Positions 52,040 through 60,829 of a stretch of 64,000 bases of DNA are shown here, in pieces. Source of the stretch: Nostoc sp. ATCC 43529 (GTDB lineage: Bacteria > Cyanobacteriota > Cyanobacteriia > Cyanobacteriales > Nostocaceae). Every line of letters starts with the position of its first letter. The first letter of the stretch is position 1. Location of the stretch: positions 124,001 through 188,000 of the forward strand of contig LWTK01000046.1 of NCBI GenBank assembly GCA_003326205.1. The letters run 5' to 3'. The notes beneath the pieces were generated by a model, which was not told the DNA's origin, ran no database searches, and was given only the letters and a program-made list of their open reading frames with translations. The translations under genes and the position numbers were made by a program.

Positions 52040-54895
52040 TCACCTCCACTCGCCTTGTAGAGTGAAAGCTGCCCAATAATAAGGTGCAGCATATTTTTGA
52101 GTGCGCCAAATTTCCAGTTGGGCTGTTCGTAATGCTGCCGCGGGCTTTAATCCTTCTTGGAGCATCTTTTTATAAAAGACTTTCATCAGTTCTGATGTTG
52201 CTTGGTCATCTACACTCCACAGACTCACCACGACTCGTGGACTACCTGCATACATAAACCCTCTAGTTAATCCTATCAATCCTTCTCCTCTAACTTCCCC
52301 TCCCAGTCCGGTTTTACAGGCACTAAGTACTACTAGTTCTGCTTGCAGGTTGAGGTTGAAGACATCGTGCAAGCGCAAAAAGCCATTTTGTGGCATTCCT
52401 TTGTCGTCAAATAATGACAGCACTATGCCTGATAGTTCTGGATGTTTGCTGTTGAGAATGCCATGAGTTGCAAAATGAATGATGCGATATTGACTCAAAT
52501 CGTTGCTAGTTGCAGTGTTACGGCTAGCGGTAAAGTCAAAAGCTTGCTTGGCTTTATTAGCTGGAACAAGGGCGAGAATTTGCTCGGCTTCGTGGCGCGT
52601 AAATTGTAAACGCCCAAAACTAACTTCTGAGTCTTTAGCAGCTCTATTTAAAGCGAGGGTGTTTAAATTAGCTTCTGTTACAGATGGAGAAGACGGTTGT
52701 ACTTTACTTTGGAGGCGCTCATCATCAATACTAAAAATGGGATCTGCTAACACAATTAATGTTTTGTCAGCTGGTTTGCGTTGTTTGTGTTCATTTCTGA
52801 GAATAGCCACTGTAGAAGCTGACGGTAAAGTAATAACTTCGTGGTTAATTAGTAATGGTTCATAGCTACTAGTTCCTTGGGAGTTAGGTTTAGTTAAAGC
52901 AGCAAATGGTACATATTGCAAAGCACCATCGCTAACAACTACTAAGCGTTTATTTTGAAGTTGTGAAGCTACTGGTGCAAGTATAATTTTAGATAGAGCA
53001 TCTATAGATGGGCTATGTTTGAGATATGGGCTAGTGATTTCTTGACGGAATTTTTGAGCGATCGCTTCAATGTCTGCACGCTTGGGTAGTTCGTAACTGG
53101 TAATACTCTTATTAGTAACTGCCCACAGATAACTCCGGTTTTCGCCTAAAGAATATTCTAAAAGTAAGGTGTTCTCATCAAGTATTTGCTGTTGAATTTG
53201 GGCAAGTGAAAGAGGTTGAGGTTGAGTTAAGGCTGCATAATGTGGACTAGTGGCACGAATTTTTATCTGTACTTGCTGATATTGTTCTAGAACTGCTTCA
53301 TTTTCTTTTTCTAAAGCTTGCACTTGGGCTTTAGTGTAGTTTCCACCTAATAGCTGTATCCGACGTTTTTCTAAAACATCAAGTTGTTTTTGTAAGTCAC
53401 GTTCTTGAGAAAGTAATTTTGGTTCCACGCCTTGCCGAATATCAGCTTTAGCTTCGGTCAGTAGTTCCAAAAGACTGCGGGCGCGGGCACGTTCGCTGGT
53501 TTGCAGTGCCAAAGCATCATATCCTTTGGATGGTTCTTGCTTGTGCATTTGCATCAACAAATCAATATAGAATTGATAATAATTCTGCACCGTAGCAAAA
53601 TAGGAAGCGCGTAGTTCCTGAGAGTTAATTTTGGTACGCAGGTCTTCAACAATGTTGATGACTATTTTTATTTGACTCAAGGCTGCTTTAAGATTTCCTT
53701 GTTTGCGTTGAGCAGAGGCGATGTTATAAAGAGCCAGAGCTTCTCCTCCTCTATTTCCTACTTTTTGGTATAGAGACAGAGATTCTTGGTAATAATCCAG
53801 TGCTTTGGGCTGTTCTCCCAAATCTGAATAAATTAGACCAATATTGCTGAGGTTAGCTGCTAAGCCTAGTTTATTTTCTGTAGATTTAAATAAAGGTAAA
53901 GATTGCTGTAAATAATCTAGGGCTTTTTGTTTATTTCCCATCTTTAAGTAGACATTACCAATATTATTTAAGGTACGAGCATCACCTAATTTATCCCCTA
54001 AGCTTTGGCTAATAATCAAAGATTTTTGAAAATAATCTAGCGCTTTTTCTTGTTGTTGTAAATCCGAGTAAATTGTAGCAATATTGTTAAGTGCAGTAGA
54101 TTCTGCTGATTTATCTCCCAATTCTTGATTTAAAGCCAAGGATTGATTAAGATAATCTAGCGCTTTTTGCTGCTGCCCTAAATGTAAGTAAATCAAGCCA
54201 ATATTATTAATAGTACGAGATTCCCCTAATTTGTCTCCTACTTCACGCCTGAGGATAAGGGCTTGTTGAAAATAATCTAGTGCTTTTTGGTCTTCTCCTG
54301 AATTTATGTAGACATTACCAATGTTATTGATAGTACGGGCTTCCCCGATTTTATCTCCCATCTCTCGCTTGAGTAACAAAGCTTGATGAAAAAAATCGAG
54401 CGCTTTTTGCAATTCTCCTATATCTGAGTAGACGCTACCAATGTTGTTGAGAGTAATAGTTTCTCCCGTTTTATCTCCTATCTCGCGTCTGATTAATAAG
54501 GCTTTATCTAAATAAAAGAGTGCTTTTTGTTGTTGTCCTAAATCTGAGTAAATTTTGCCGAGGTGAGCGACGGTAAAAGCTTCTGATGGACGATCGCCGA
54601 TTTTATGGTACAGTGGTAACGCTTCTTCAAATTTAGCGATCGCTTTTAACAAAGATTCTCCTGTTCCTTGCTCATATAGCTTTTTTCCCTCTTTATATGC
54701 CGCATCAGCAGCAGCGCTAGTTACATCGTTGGTCTGTTGTGCAATATTTACCGGATATTCTTTAGCAATTGCAATATTTGATTCTGTAAATAACAAAATG
54801 CTGCTAAAAAGAACAATACTACGACCTGCTACAAATGGGAAAAACTTCCATTGTATGGAGTGCGATATTTGAAATTTAGCCATATACATCTGCAT
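52040..54895 (-). CDS. secreted TPR-CHAT protease
   Basis: 951 residues. After an export segment (VLFSSILLFTESNIAIAKE), about nine 40-residue TPR units follow from residue 65 to 430, each with the pattern TxNNIGxVYxxxGxxQKALDYF. A linker with a coiled coil (490-580) leads to the CHAT domain (about 620-951) with catalytic-type His in RIIHFATHGILNS and Cys in LVVLSACKTGLGG, and the final APYYWAAFTLQGEW. CHAT is a caspase/separase-like cysteine protease fold. Multi-TPR CHAT proteins are expanded in multicellular cyanobacteria and some are effectors of regulated cell death. Here it is a single gene with an export signal, unlike type III-E CRISPR-linked CHAT. Confidence 0.88.
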   Translation of the reverse strand: MQMYMAKFQISHSIQWKFFPFVAGRSIVLFSSILLFTESNIAIAKEYPVNIAQQTNDVTSAAADAAYKEGKKLYEQGTGESLLKAIAKFEEALPLYHKIGDRPSEAFTVAHLGKIYSDLGQQQKALFYLDKALLIRREIGDKTGETITLNNIGSVYSDIGELQKALDFFHQALLLKREMGDKIGEARTINNIGNVYINSGEDQKALDYFQQALILRREVGDKLGESRTINNIGLIYLHLGQQQKALDYLNQSLALNQELGDKSAESTALNNIATIYSDLQQQEKALDYFQKSLIISQSLGDKLGDARTLNNIGNVYLKMGNKQKALDYLQQSLPLFKSTENKLGLAANLSNIGLIYSDLGEQPKALDYYQESLSLYQKVGNRGGEALALYNIASAQRKQGNLKAALSQIKIVINIVEDLRTKINSQELRASYFATVQNYYQFYIDLLMQMHKQEPSKGYDALALQTSERARARSLLELLTEAKADIRQGVEPKLLSQERDLQKQLDVLEKRRIQLLGGNYTKAQVQALEKENEAVLEQYQQVQIKIRATSPHYAALTQPQPLSLAQIQQQILDENTLLLEYSLGENRSYLWAVTNKSITSYELPKRADIEAIAQKFRQEITSPYLKHSPSIDALSKIILAPVASQLQNKRLVVVSDGALQYVPFAALTKPNSQGTSSYEPLLINHEVITLPSASTVAILRNEHKQRKPADKTLIVLADPIFSIDDERLQSKVQPSSPSVTEANLNTLALNRAAKDSEVSFGRLQFTRHEAEQILALVPANKAKQAFDFTASRNTATSNDLSQYRIIHFATHGILNSKHPELSGIVLSLFDDKGMPQNGFLRLHDVFNLNLQAELVVLSACKTGLGGEVRGEGLIGLTRGFMYAGSPRVVVSLWSVDDQATSELMKVFYKKMLQEGLKPAAALRTAQLEIWRTQKYAAPYYWAAFTLQGEWR

Positions 54896-55124
54896 TTTTC
54901 TAGCTTCCTAGATTTAGGATTCCCAAAAGCAAGTAAAAAATGTAATATGCCTATGCACACCCAAAGTGTAGGAATTTTTCAAAGCAGAGGCTATGCAAAC
55001 GTGGATAGATTCTATATATAGCAGACTATCTGGGATTTGTGGCGATCGTAGTAATTAGTGAGTTAAACTGCGTTTGATTAGGAAAGGCAGCATCACATTA
55101 TACTCATGGAGTACTTGAAATTTT

Positions 55125-56810
55125 ATGCCAGTAGCCATTCACGCCACAGAAAAAGCACTATACAAGGTTTTTAGTAACGACTTCGCATTTTCCATACCAG
55201 CTTATCAACGTCCTTATGCATGGACAAAAGACCAAGCAGGTGATTTGTTAAATGATTTGTTATCTTTTTTAGGGAATGATTCAGAAATTACAGCCGATAC
55301 TAACCCTTATTTTTTAGGGAGTATAGTTTTAATTAAGAGTAAAGATGCTCCTAAAGCTGACGTAGTTGATGGACAGCAGCGTTTGACAACGCTCACAATT
55401 CTTCTAGCTGTTTTACGAAGTTTACTCAGTGAAAATAATGCATCAAAAATTACAAAATATATTTATCAAGAAGGTGATCAGTTTGAAGGAACATCTGATT
55501 GTTATCGCCTGAAGTTACGAGAACGAGATGAAGATTTCTTTCGAGACTATATACAAAGCAAAAATGGATTAGATAATCTTCTAAAACTTAATGCTTCTCA
55601 GTTAACTGATAGCCAAAGAAACATTCAAGCAAATGCAAGCTATTTTCGTAAGGAATTATCTCAACGTTCTGAGCAGGAGCAAAGTCGTTTTATTCATTAT
55701 TTAATGACGTGCTGTTTTTTAGTAGTTGTTTCTACGCCGGATCTTGACTCAGCTTATCGTATATTTTCTACTCTAAATGCGCGTGGTTTAGACCTCTCAC
55801 TCAGTGATTTTCTTAAATCAGAGATTATTGGAGCAATTGATCCATCTCAACAAGATAAATATACAAGAATTTGGGAAACTGAAGAAGAAGATTTGGGTCG
55901 AGAGAAGTTTCAAGAACTATTTGCCCATATCCGCATGATCGATCGTCAGGCTAAACCGCGTAAGACAAATCTCAAGGAATTTACTGAAGATATATTGCCT
56001 AAAATTATACAGAAGCAGAAATTTATTGACGAAGTATTAAAACCTTATTCTAATGCTTTCAAAATTATTAATACAGCAAATTACCAAAGCGATAAACATG
56101 CAGAAACAATTAATCCTTTGTTTAAATGGTTGAACCAAATAGACAACTTTGATTGGATTCCGCCTGCAATTTTATATTTTTCTAGAAATAGCCATCATCC
56201 TGAGAAATTAAAGCGGTTTTTTACCGATATTGAACGATTGGCAGCAGGTTTAATGATTTTGCGGGCTGACATTAATGACCGCATCGGACGATATGCAAAA
56301 CTTCTTGACGCTATTGAAGGAAATATCGATCTATATGCATTAGAGTCACCTTTACAGCTAACTCCTGATGAAATAAATCGAATTATTAAAACGCTTGATG
56401 GAGATTTATATCTAATCAAGCGAATTAGACAATATGTTCTTCTGCGCCTTGATTCGGCACTTTCTGGAGGGGAAGCGAATTACGACTATTCAGTTATTAC
56501 AGTTGAGCATGTACTTCCTCAAAACCCAAGCGAAGGTAGTAAATGGCTTCAATGGTTTCCGAATGAAGAAGAACGCATCCAATATGTGCATCGCATAGGT
56601 AATTTAGCGCTGCTTTCTCGAAACAAGAATTCTGAGGCGCAAAACTACGATTTTGATAAAAAGAAAGAGAAGTATTTTCTTACTAAAAAAGGGATTAGTC
56701 CTTTTGTTTTGACAACCCAAGTTTTACAGCAATCAGAATGGACTCCAGAAGTTATTAAACAGCGGCAAGAAGATTGTTTGCAAAGTTTAAGAAAACTATG
56801 GCGGTTATAG
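55125..56810 (+). CDS. GmrSD-like DUF262/DUF1524 protein
   Basis: 561 residues. The N-terminal DUF262 (GmrS-like NTPase/nickase) has FSIPAYQRPYAWTKDQ, FLGSIVLI and DVVDGQQRLTTLTIL, where the DGQQR loop is the family hallmark. The C-terminal DUF1524 HNH nuclease (GmrD-like) has TVEHVLPQNPSEGSKW and RIGNLALLSRNKNSEAQNYDFDKKK. Related type IV enzymes cut glucosylated hydroxymethylcytosine phage DNA. No other defence gene is adjacent, so it acts alone. The start is after a spacer with no strong RBS. Confidence 0.88.
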   Translation: MPVAIHATEKALYKVFSNDFAFSIPAYQRPYAWTKDQAGDLLNDLLSFLGNDSEITADTNPYFLGSIVLIKSKDAPKADVVDGQQRLTTLTILLAVLRSLLSENNASKITKYIYQEGDQFEGTSDCYRLKLRERDEDFFRDYIQSKNGLDNLLKLNASQLTDSQRNIQANASYFRKELSQRSEQEQSRFIHYLMTCCFLVVVSTPDLDSAYRIFSTLNARGLDLSLSDFLKSEIIGAIDPSQQDKYTRIWETEEEDLGREKFQELFAHIRMIDRQAKPRKTNLKEFTEDILPKIIQKQKFIDEVLKPYSNAFKIINTANYQSDKHAETINPLFKWLNQIDNFDWIPPAILYFSRNSHHPEKLKRFFTDIERLAAGLMILRADINDRIGRYAKLLDAIEGNIDLYALESPLQLTPDEINRIIKTLDGDLYLIKRIRQYVLLRLDSALSGGEANYDYSVITVEHVLPQNPSEGSKWLQWFPNEEERIQYVHRIGNLALLSRNKNSEAQNYDFDKKKEKYFLTKKGISPFVLTTQVLQQSEWTPEVIKQRQEDCLQSLRKLWRL

Positions 56811-56885
56811 GGGCGTACAGCTGTACGCCCCTTGAACAGAAACGATCTAACGGTTGTCTGATGCCGATACCTGGGAATTAGAAAA

Positions 56886-58475
56886 TTAGGCTGGCTGTAT
56901 TTCTGGATTACCGTCTTCAACAACGAATGAAGCTCGTTTACTAATGGTGCCAGATGGGGTTGTGACGTTTGACATCACCAGATAATCTGTCTTCCAGGTT
57001 GTGGGAGTCAGGGCGCAGCGAACATATCCGCGTTGACCGTTGAAGAATTTAATGTGTGGGTTATCCGGTAAATAAGCTTCAACTGCGGGGTTGGTATCTG
57101 CACCATCTCCACCGGAACTAATTGAAGAACAAACGAATTCACTGCCAAGTGTGGCGGATTCTGGATTATCAAAGTTAGCCTTCAAATTCATCGCCCAATG
57201 CGAATGGACATCGCCTGCTAGGGAGACTGGATTAGAGGGCTGGTTTTGTTGGAGGAAAGCCATCAAGCGATCGCGGGAAGCTACATAACCATCCCATTTA
57301 TCCATGCTGTAGGTTCCCCCCGGTCCTGGTGTCATGTCTCGCTGAGCAATGGGTACTTGCTGCGCTAAAACGTTCCACTTGGTTTGTGAGTTACTTAGAC
57401 CATCAAATAACCAATCCTCCTGTGCTTTACCAGTAATGGTTGCATTCGGATCTAAATTTTCTGGACAACGTTCTTTGGTGCCATCACCACAAGGCTGATC
57501 GGTGCGATATTGGCGGGTATCTAAAACATGGAAGGTTGCTAAGTTACCAAAGGCTAACCGACGATAAAGTTGCATATCAGGGCCGACAGGACGCGAGAAC
57601 GGACGCAGCGGCATGTGTTCGTAATAAGCCTGATAAGCAATAGCCCGACGTTGGAGGAAAATTGCCGGGTCTTGATCTGGCTCTGTATCAATTTCCGAGA
57701 TATTGTTGGCGTAGTTATTTTCTACCTCGTGGTCATCCCAGGTGACAATCCACGGAAAGGCTGCATGAGCAGCTTGCAGATTGGTATCGGTTTTATAGAG
57801 GGCGTGACGATTGCGGTAATCCTCTAAGGTGAAAATTTCTGAACTATTGTGTTGTCTGGGAGTAGTGTTGGAGATTCCCCCTTCATAGATGTAATCGCCA
57901 ACATGCACTACTAAATCGAGGTCGTCCTGTGCGAGATATTTGTAGGCGGTATAGAATCCCTGCTGATAGTTTTGGCAGGAGACTAGGCCAAAATTAAATT
58001 TACTTAAGTAGCTATTTGGAAAAGGTGCTGTACGAGTGCGACCGATGGGGCTAGAGTCTTGGCCGACAAGAAAGCGATACCAATACCAAGTATCAGATTG
58101 GAGTCCTTCTACCACAACTCGCACTGAATGAGCTAGTTCTGGGGTTGCCAGTACGGTACCTCTAGAGACAATCTGCCTCATATTAGAATCAGTAGCCACT
58201 TCCCAGCGAATTGGCACATTTAATGGTGGCATTCCACCGCCGTTTAAAGGTTCGGGAGCCAAACGAGTCCAAAGCACGACGCTGGTGGGATAAGGTTCCC
58301 CCGACGCTACACCCAGAGTGAACGGATAATTGGAAAATCTGGTTTTGCCCACCGCTGTTTGATGAGAAAATTGGTTAGCGATCGCAAAACCACTTAATGC
58401 TCCTGCCCCAATAATTAAGTTGCGTCGTTTGATTCGACTCTGCAAGAGCCTTTCAATGTTATGAAAATCTACCAT
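56886..58475 (-). CDS. alkaline phosphatase D (PhoD family)
   Basis: 529 residues with a twin-arginine-like signal (IKRRNLIIGAGALSGFAIANQ), AGGAGT upstream. PhoD is a Ca/Fe-dependent phosphodi-/monoesterase made for phosphate scavenging. Domain markers are the N-terminal PhoD_N Ig-like domain (FTLGVASGEPYPTSVVLWTRLAP), and metal-site strings FGLVSCQNYQQG, LDLVVHVGDYIYEGG, TWDDHEVENNYANN, and VSLAGDVHSHWAMN. All residues appear intact. It is single and exported, regulation by a Pho box not seen. Confidence 0.9.
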   Translation of the reverse strand: MVDFHNIERLLQSRIKRRNLIIGAGALSGFAIANQFSHQTAVGKTRFSNYPFTLGVASGEPYPTSVVLWTRLAPEPLNGGGMPPLNVPIRWEVATDSNMRQIVSRGTVLATPELAHSVRVVVEGLQSDTWYWYRFLVGQDSSPIGRTRTAPFPNSYLSKFNFGLVSCQNYQQGFYTAYKYLAQDDLDLVVHVGDYIYEGGISNTTPRQHNSSEIFTLEDYRNRHALYKTDTNLQAAHAAFPWIVTWDDHEVENNYANNISEIDTEPDQDPAIFLQRRAIAYQAYYEHMPLRPFSRPVGPDMQLYRRLAFGNLATFHVLDTRQYRTDQPCGDGTKERCPENLDPNATITGKAQEDWLFDGLSNSQTKWNVLAQQVPIAQRDMTPGPGGTYSMDKWDGYVASRDRLMAFLQQNQPSNPVSLAGDVHSHWAMNLKANFDNPESATLGSEFVCSSISSGGDGADTNPAVEAYLPDNPHIKFFNGQRGYVRCALTPTTWKTDYLVMSNVTTPSGTISKRASFVVEDGNPEIQPA

Positions 58476-58789
58476 TTTTTACTCCTGGTTGATTGGTAAT
58501 TGGGCAATAGGCAATAGGCAATAGCAAAAAAACCAGACAAAATAATTGGATGCAAGCCTCTAATTTGGATTCGGGAGAAAATTCAAAATTTGAAATGAGG
58601 TGACTTGCCGCGATATTTGAATACGTTCTTTTTCCATTCCCATAATTTTAATTACGGAAATATCCTTATTGCCTATTGCCTTATTGCCTATTGCCTTCTT
58701 GCCTTTTGCCTTATTACCTTTTGCCTTTTGCCTTTTGCCTTTTGCCTTCTTGCCTTTTGCCTTTTAATAATGACTAATGAAAACCAAAA
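58476..58789. other. repeat-filled spacer
   Basis: 314 bases composed largely of GGCAATA units (58497-58525) and, at 58661-58766, GCCTTTT/GCCTATT/GCCTTCT heptads. The apparent 62-codon plus-strand ORF here is their translation and is not a gene. Confidence 0.7.
58661..58766. repeat. heptad repeat GCCTTTT/GCCTATT
   Basis: About fifteen 7-base units in tandem with one-base variants (GCCTTAT, GCCTTCT). STRR-class repeat. Confidence 0.92.
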
Positions 58790-59335
58790 TTAAGCTTTAA
58801 CTTTTTTGATGAAAATTAGCTTTTTCTTCGCCATCAAGCCAAGACCACAAACTAAGAAAGTGCCAGCTAAAGTTGTAGGTTCAGGGACTCTTGTATAAGA
58901 AACTGTACCTGAAATTAATTCGACATCAGAATCTGTTGGGGAGAAAATTGTAAAATCCTCACCAATAATTTCGTAGCGGAGTGAATTGGCAGGATTCGTT
59001 TTGTCGTCGAATGTATAGTCTAAAGCTAAAGATGGTTTTCCTGTTGAAAACACTGTTGAATATACAAGGGGAAAGTCTGGATAGTTGATATCATCTTGTT
59101 CAGTATAAATGGTAGAATCACCGTCAAATTGGAAAGAAACCGAATTGGCGATCGCTATGGAATTTTGTTCACTAAAATTTGAATCATCAAAGCTAAAAAA
59201 ACCATTTCCCTTAGTGGTGGGACTATCAACGCTGAAAGCATAATTAATAATTGCAGCAGATACAGATTTTACATCTATTGCAAAACCTATAGTTAAACTA
59301 GCAGCAGCAAGCACTAATTGTGGAACAAATTTCAT
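58790..59335 (-). CDS. PEP-CTERM sorted extracellular protein
   Basis: 181 residues. A signal peptide (VLAAASLTIGFAIDVKSVSA) opens the chain; the C-terminus has the exosortase signal VPEPTTLAGTFLVCGLGLMAKKK, that is PEP, a hydrophobic helix and basic residues. The middle contains a calcium-type beta pattern SVDSPTTKGNGFFSFDDSN. The PEP-CTERM tail implies a (cyano)exosortase elsewhere in the genome. Passenger function unknown. GAGGAA lies eleven bases upstream of the start. Confidence 0.88.
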   Translation of the reverse strand: MKFVPQLVLAAASLTIGFAIDVKSVSAAIINYAFSVDSPTTKGNGFFSFDDSNFSEQNSIAIANSVSFQFDGDSTIYTEQDDINYPDFPLVYSTVFSTGKPSLALDYTFDDKTNPANSLRYEIIGEDFTIFSPTDSDVELISGTVSYTRVPEPTTLAGTFLVCGLGLMAKKKLIFIKKVKA

Positions 59336-60012
59336 CTTTTGCTTTCCTCACGATAAACTTCTGCAAGTAATATACATCAGTAATTACAGCAGAATCTAAA
59401 ATTAAGAATTGGGAAGTAAAACAGGCTTAATACCTGGTTACCTGACCTAGTATGTCTACTTCACAATTTTTGAAACCCTTTGTATTAATTAGTTTGTTGT
59501 TAATTAATACATCTCTTCTGTAATTTTACAAGCAATAGCTCGTCATTACTGATTACAGTTATGACAATAAAATTTTGATTCTTCAATTTGAAAAACAAAG
59601 AGACAAGTTTTCCAGTCCTTCAAACAACCACATATTAAAATCCTTAGTTTAAGCGAAGTTTAATTATGGGTAAAAATCACAGCAAATTTATTTTGCTAAT
59701 CAAACAATTCCTCAAACCCAAGATATTTTTTTAGAAAATTTTTCGGTTGACTTTTACTGATATAATTCTTGTTTTAAAATATGCTGAAAGGATTTACATA
59801 AAATTACACACTGTAGCGTCAAAGCTTTAGATTACCGACTTGTTAAAGAAGTCTGGGATCTCGGTGTGTCAAGCTTCGTTCTATTGAGAATTTGTAGTTG
59901 TTTGTAGTTGAATGTGAAATCTCAGCTTGCTTTTGGGAATACTTGATTTAGTCAACTGATTGTTGGCAATTTGAGCTATCCAATCTAGAACCAAGGCATT
60001 TTGAGATAAATT
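59336..60012. other. divergent intergenic region
   Basis: 677 bases between the PEP-CTERM gene and the DUF928 gene. It is AT-rich; a decayed CCGACTTGTTAAAGAAGTC palindrome lies at 59831-59862. No ORF, RNA or operator that I can support. Confidence 0.5.
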
Positions 60013-60750
60013 ATGAAATTGATTAAGCCATCTCAATATTTTCTAGTTTTTTCCTTACCTTTATGTTTGAATTTCGCTCATACTTTCACAGCACAAGCAC
60101 AAGCTCAGTTATACCAACCAAACAAAACTTGGCAAATTAGTCAAACATTTAAGCCACCGAAGCGGGGAGCGCCTCCTGTAAGTGCTGGTGGTTCAACTCG
60201 TAGTAGCTCTTGTCTAGGAGGCAAAAAACTCATAACTCCCTTAATTCCTCCAAATAAATTAGGACTGACACTTGGTCAACGTCCAACATTTTTCTGGCAT
60301 ATACCTGAATCTTCAGTCAAAACAGCCAAGTTTTTGCTTTTTGCTGATAATGACCAAACACTAGTTTATGAAACATCTTTTACACTTCCAGATAAATCAG
60401 GAATTGTTAGCTTTACACTTCCTGACACTGCCCCACCATTGGCAATAAATAAAACTTATCACTGGTATATGACAATTGTTTGTAATACTGAAGACTCTAG
60501 TGATAATCCGATTGTAGATGGTTGGGTGGAACGAATTAAACCGGAATTAAAATTATCTGAAGCGTTAGCAAAAGCAAATTTGGGGAAATTGCCCACCATC
60601 TATGCAGAAGCCGGAATTTGGCATGAAGCCCTAAGTACTTTAGTGCAACTACGCCAAACTGAGCCGAATAATTTAAAAGTCAGGATGGATTGGAGACAAT
60701 TTTTCAAATCAGTTAATTTAAATGCCATCGCTTCAAGTCCATTAATTTAA
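60013..60750 (+). CDS. DUF928 secreted protein
   Basis: 245 residues. Signal peptide with cleavage near Thr-Ala-Gln-Ala (LPLCLNFAHTFTAQAQA). The body follows DUF928: RGAPPVSAGGSTRSSSCLGG, LITPLIPPNKLGLTLGQRPTFFW, then WYMTIVCNTEDSSDNP and a C-terminal helical part (AEAGIWHEALSTLVQLR). Many cyanobacterial genomes place DUF928 next to a CHASE2-domain cyclase or kinase, exactly as here (79-base gap). A partner role as an extracytoplasmic sensor or ligand is inferred. Confidence 0.85.
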   Translation: MKLIKPSQYFLVFSLPLCLNFAHTFTAQAQAQLYQPNKTWQISQTFKPPKRGAPPVSAGGSTRSSSCLGGKKLITPLIPPNKLGLTLGQRPTFFWHIPESSVKTAKFLLFADNDQTLVYETSFTLPDKSGIVSFTLPDTAPPLAINKTYHWYMTIVCNTEDSSDNPIVDGWVERIKPELKLSEALAKANLGKLPTIYAEAGIWHEALSTLVQLRQTEPNNLKVRMDWRQFFKSVNLNAIASSPLI

Positions 60751-60829
60751 AGGGATTGGGGATTGGGGACTGGGCATAGGGCATTAGTTATTTCCCCCAT
60801 CTCCACACTCAATATTATGTAGAAAAATT

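Noticed and set aside
52040..56810. TPR-CHAT and GmrSD-like genes as a joint defence island
   Set aside because: They are divergent, unrelated by operon structure, and the CHAT protein has an export signal; no other defence genes are seen.
58605..58793. 62-codon ORF rich in FCLLPFAFCLL
   Set aside because: It is entirely encoded by GCCTTTT heptads, has no RBS and no family.
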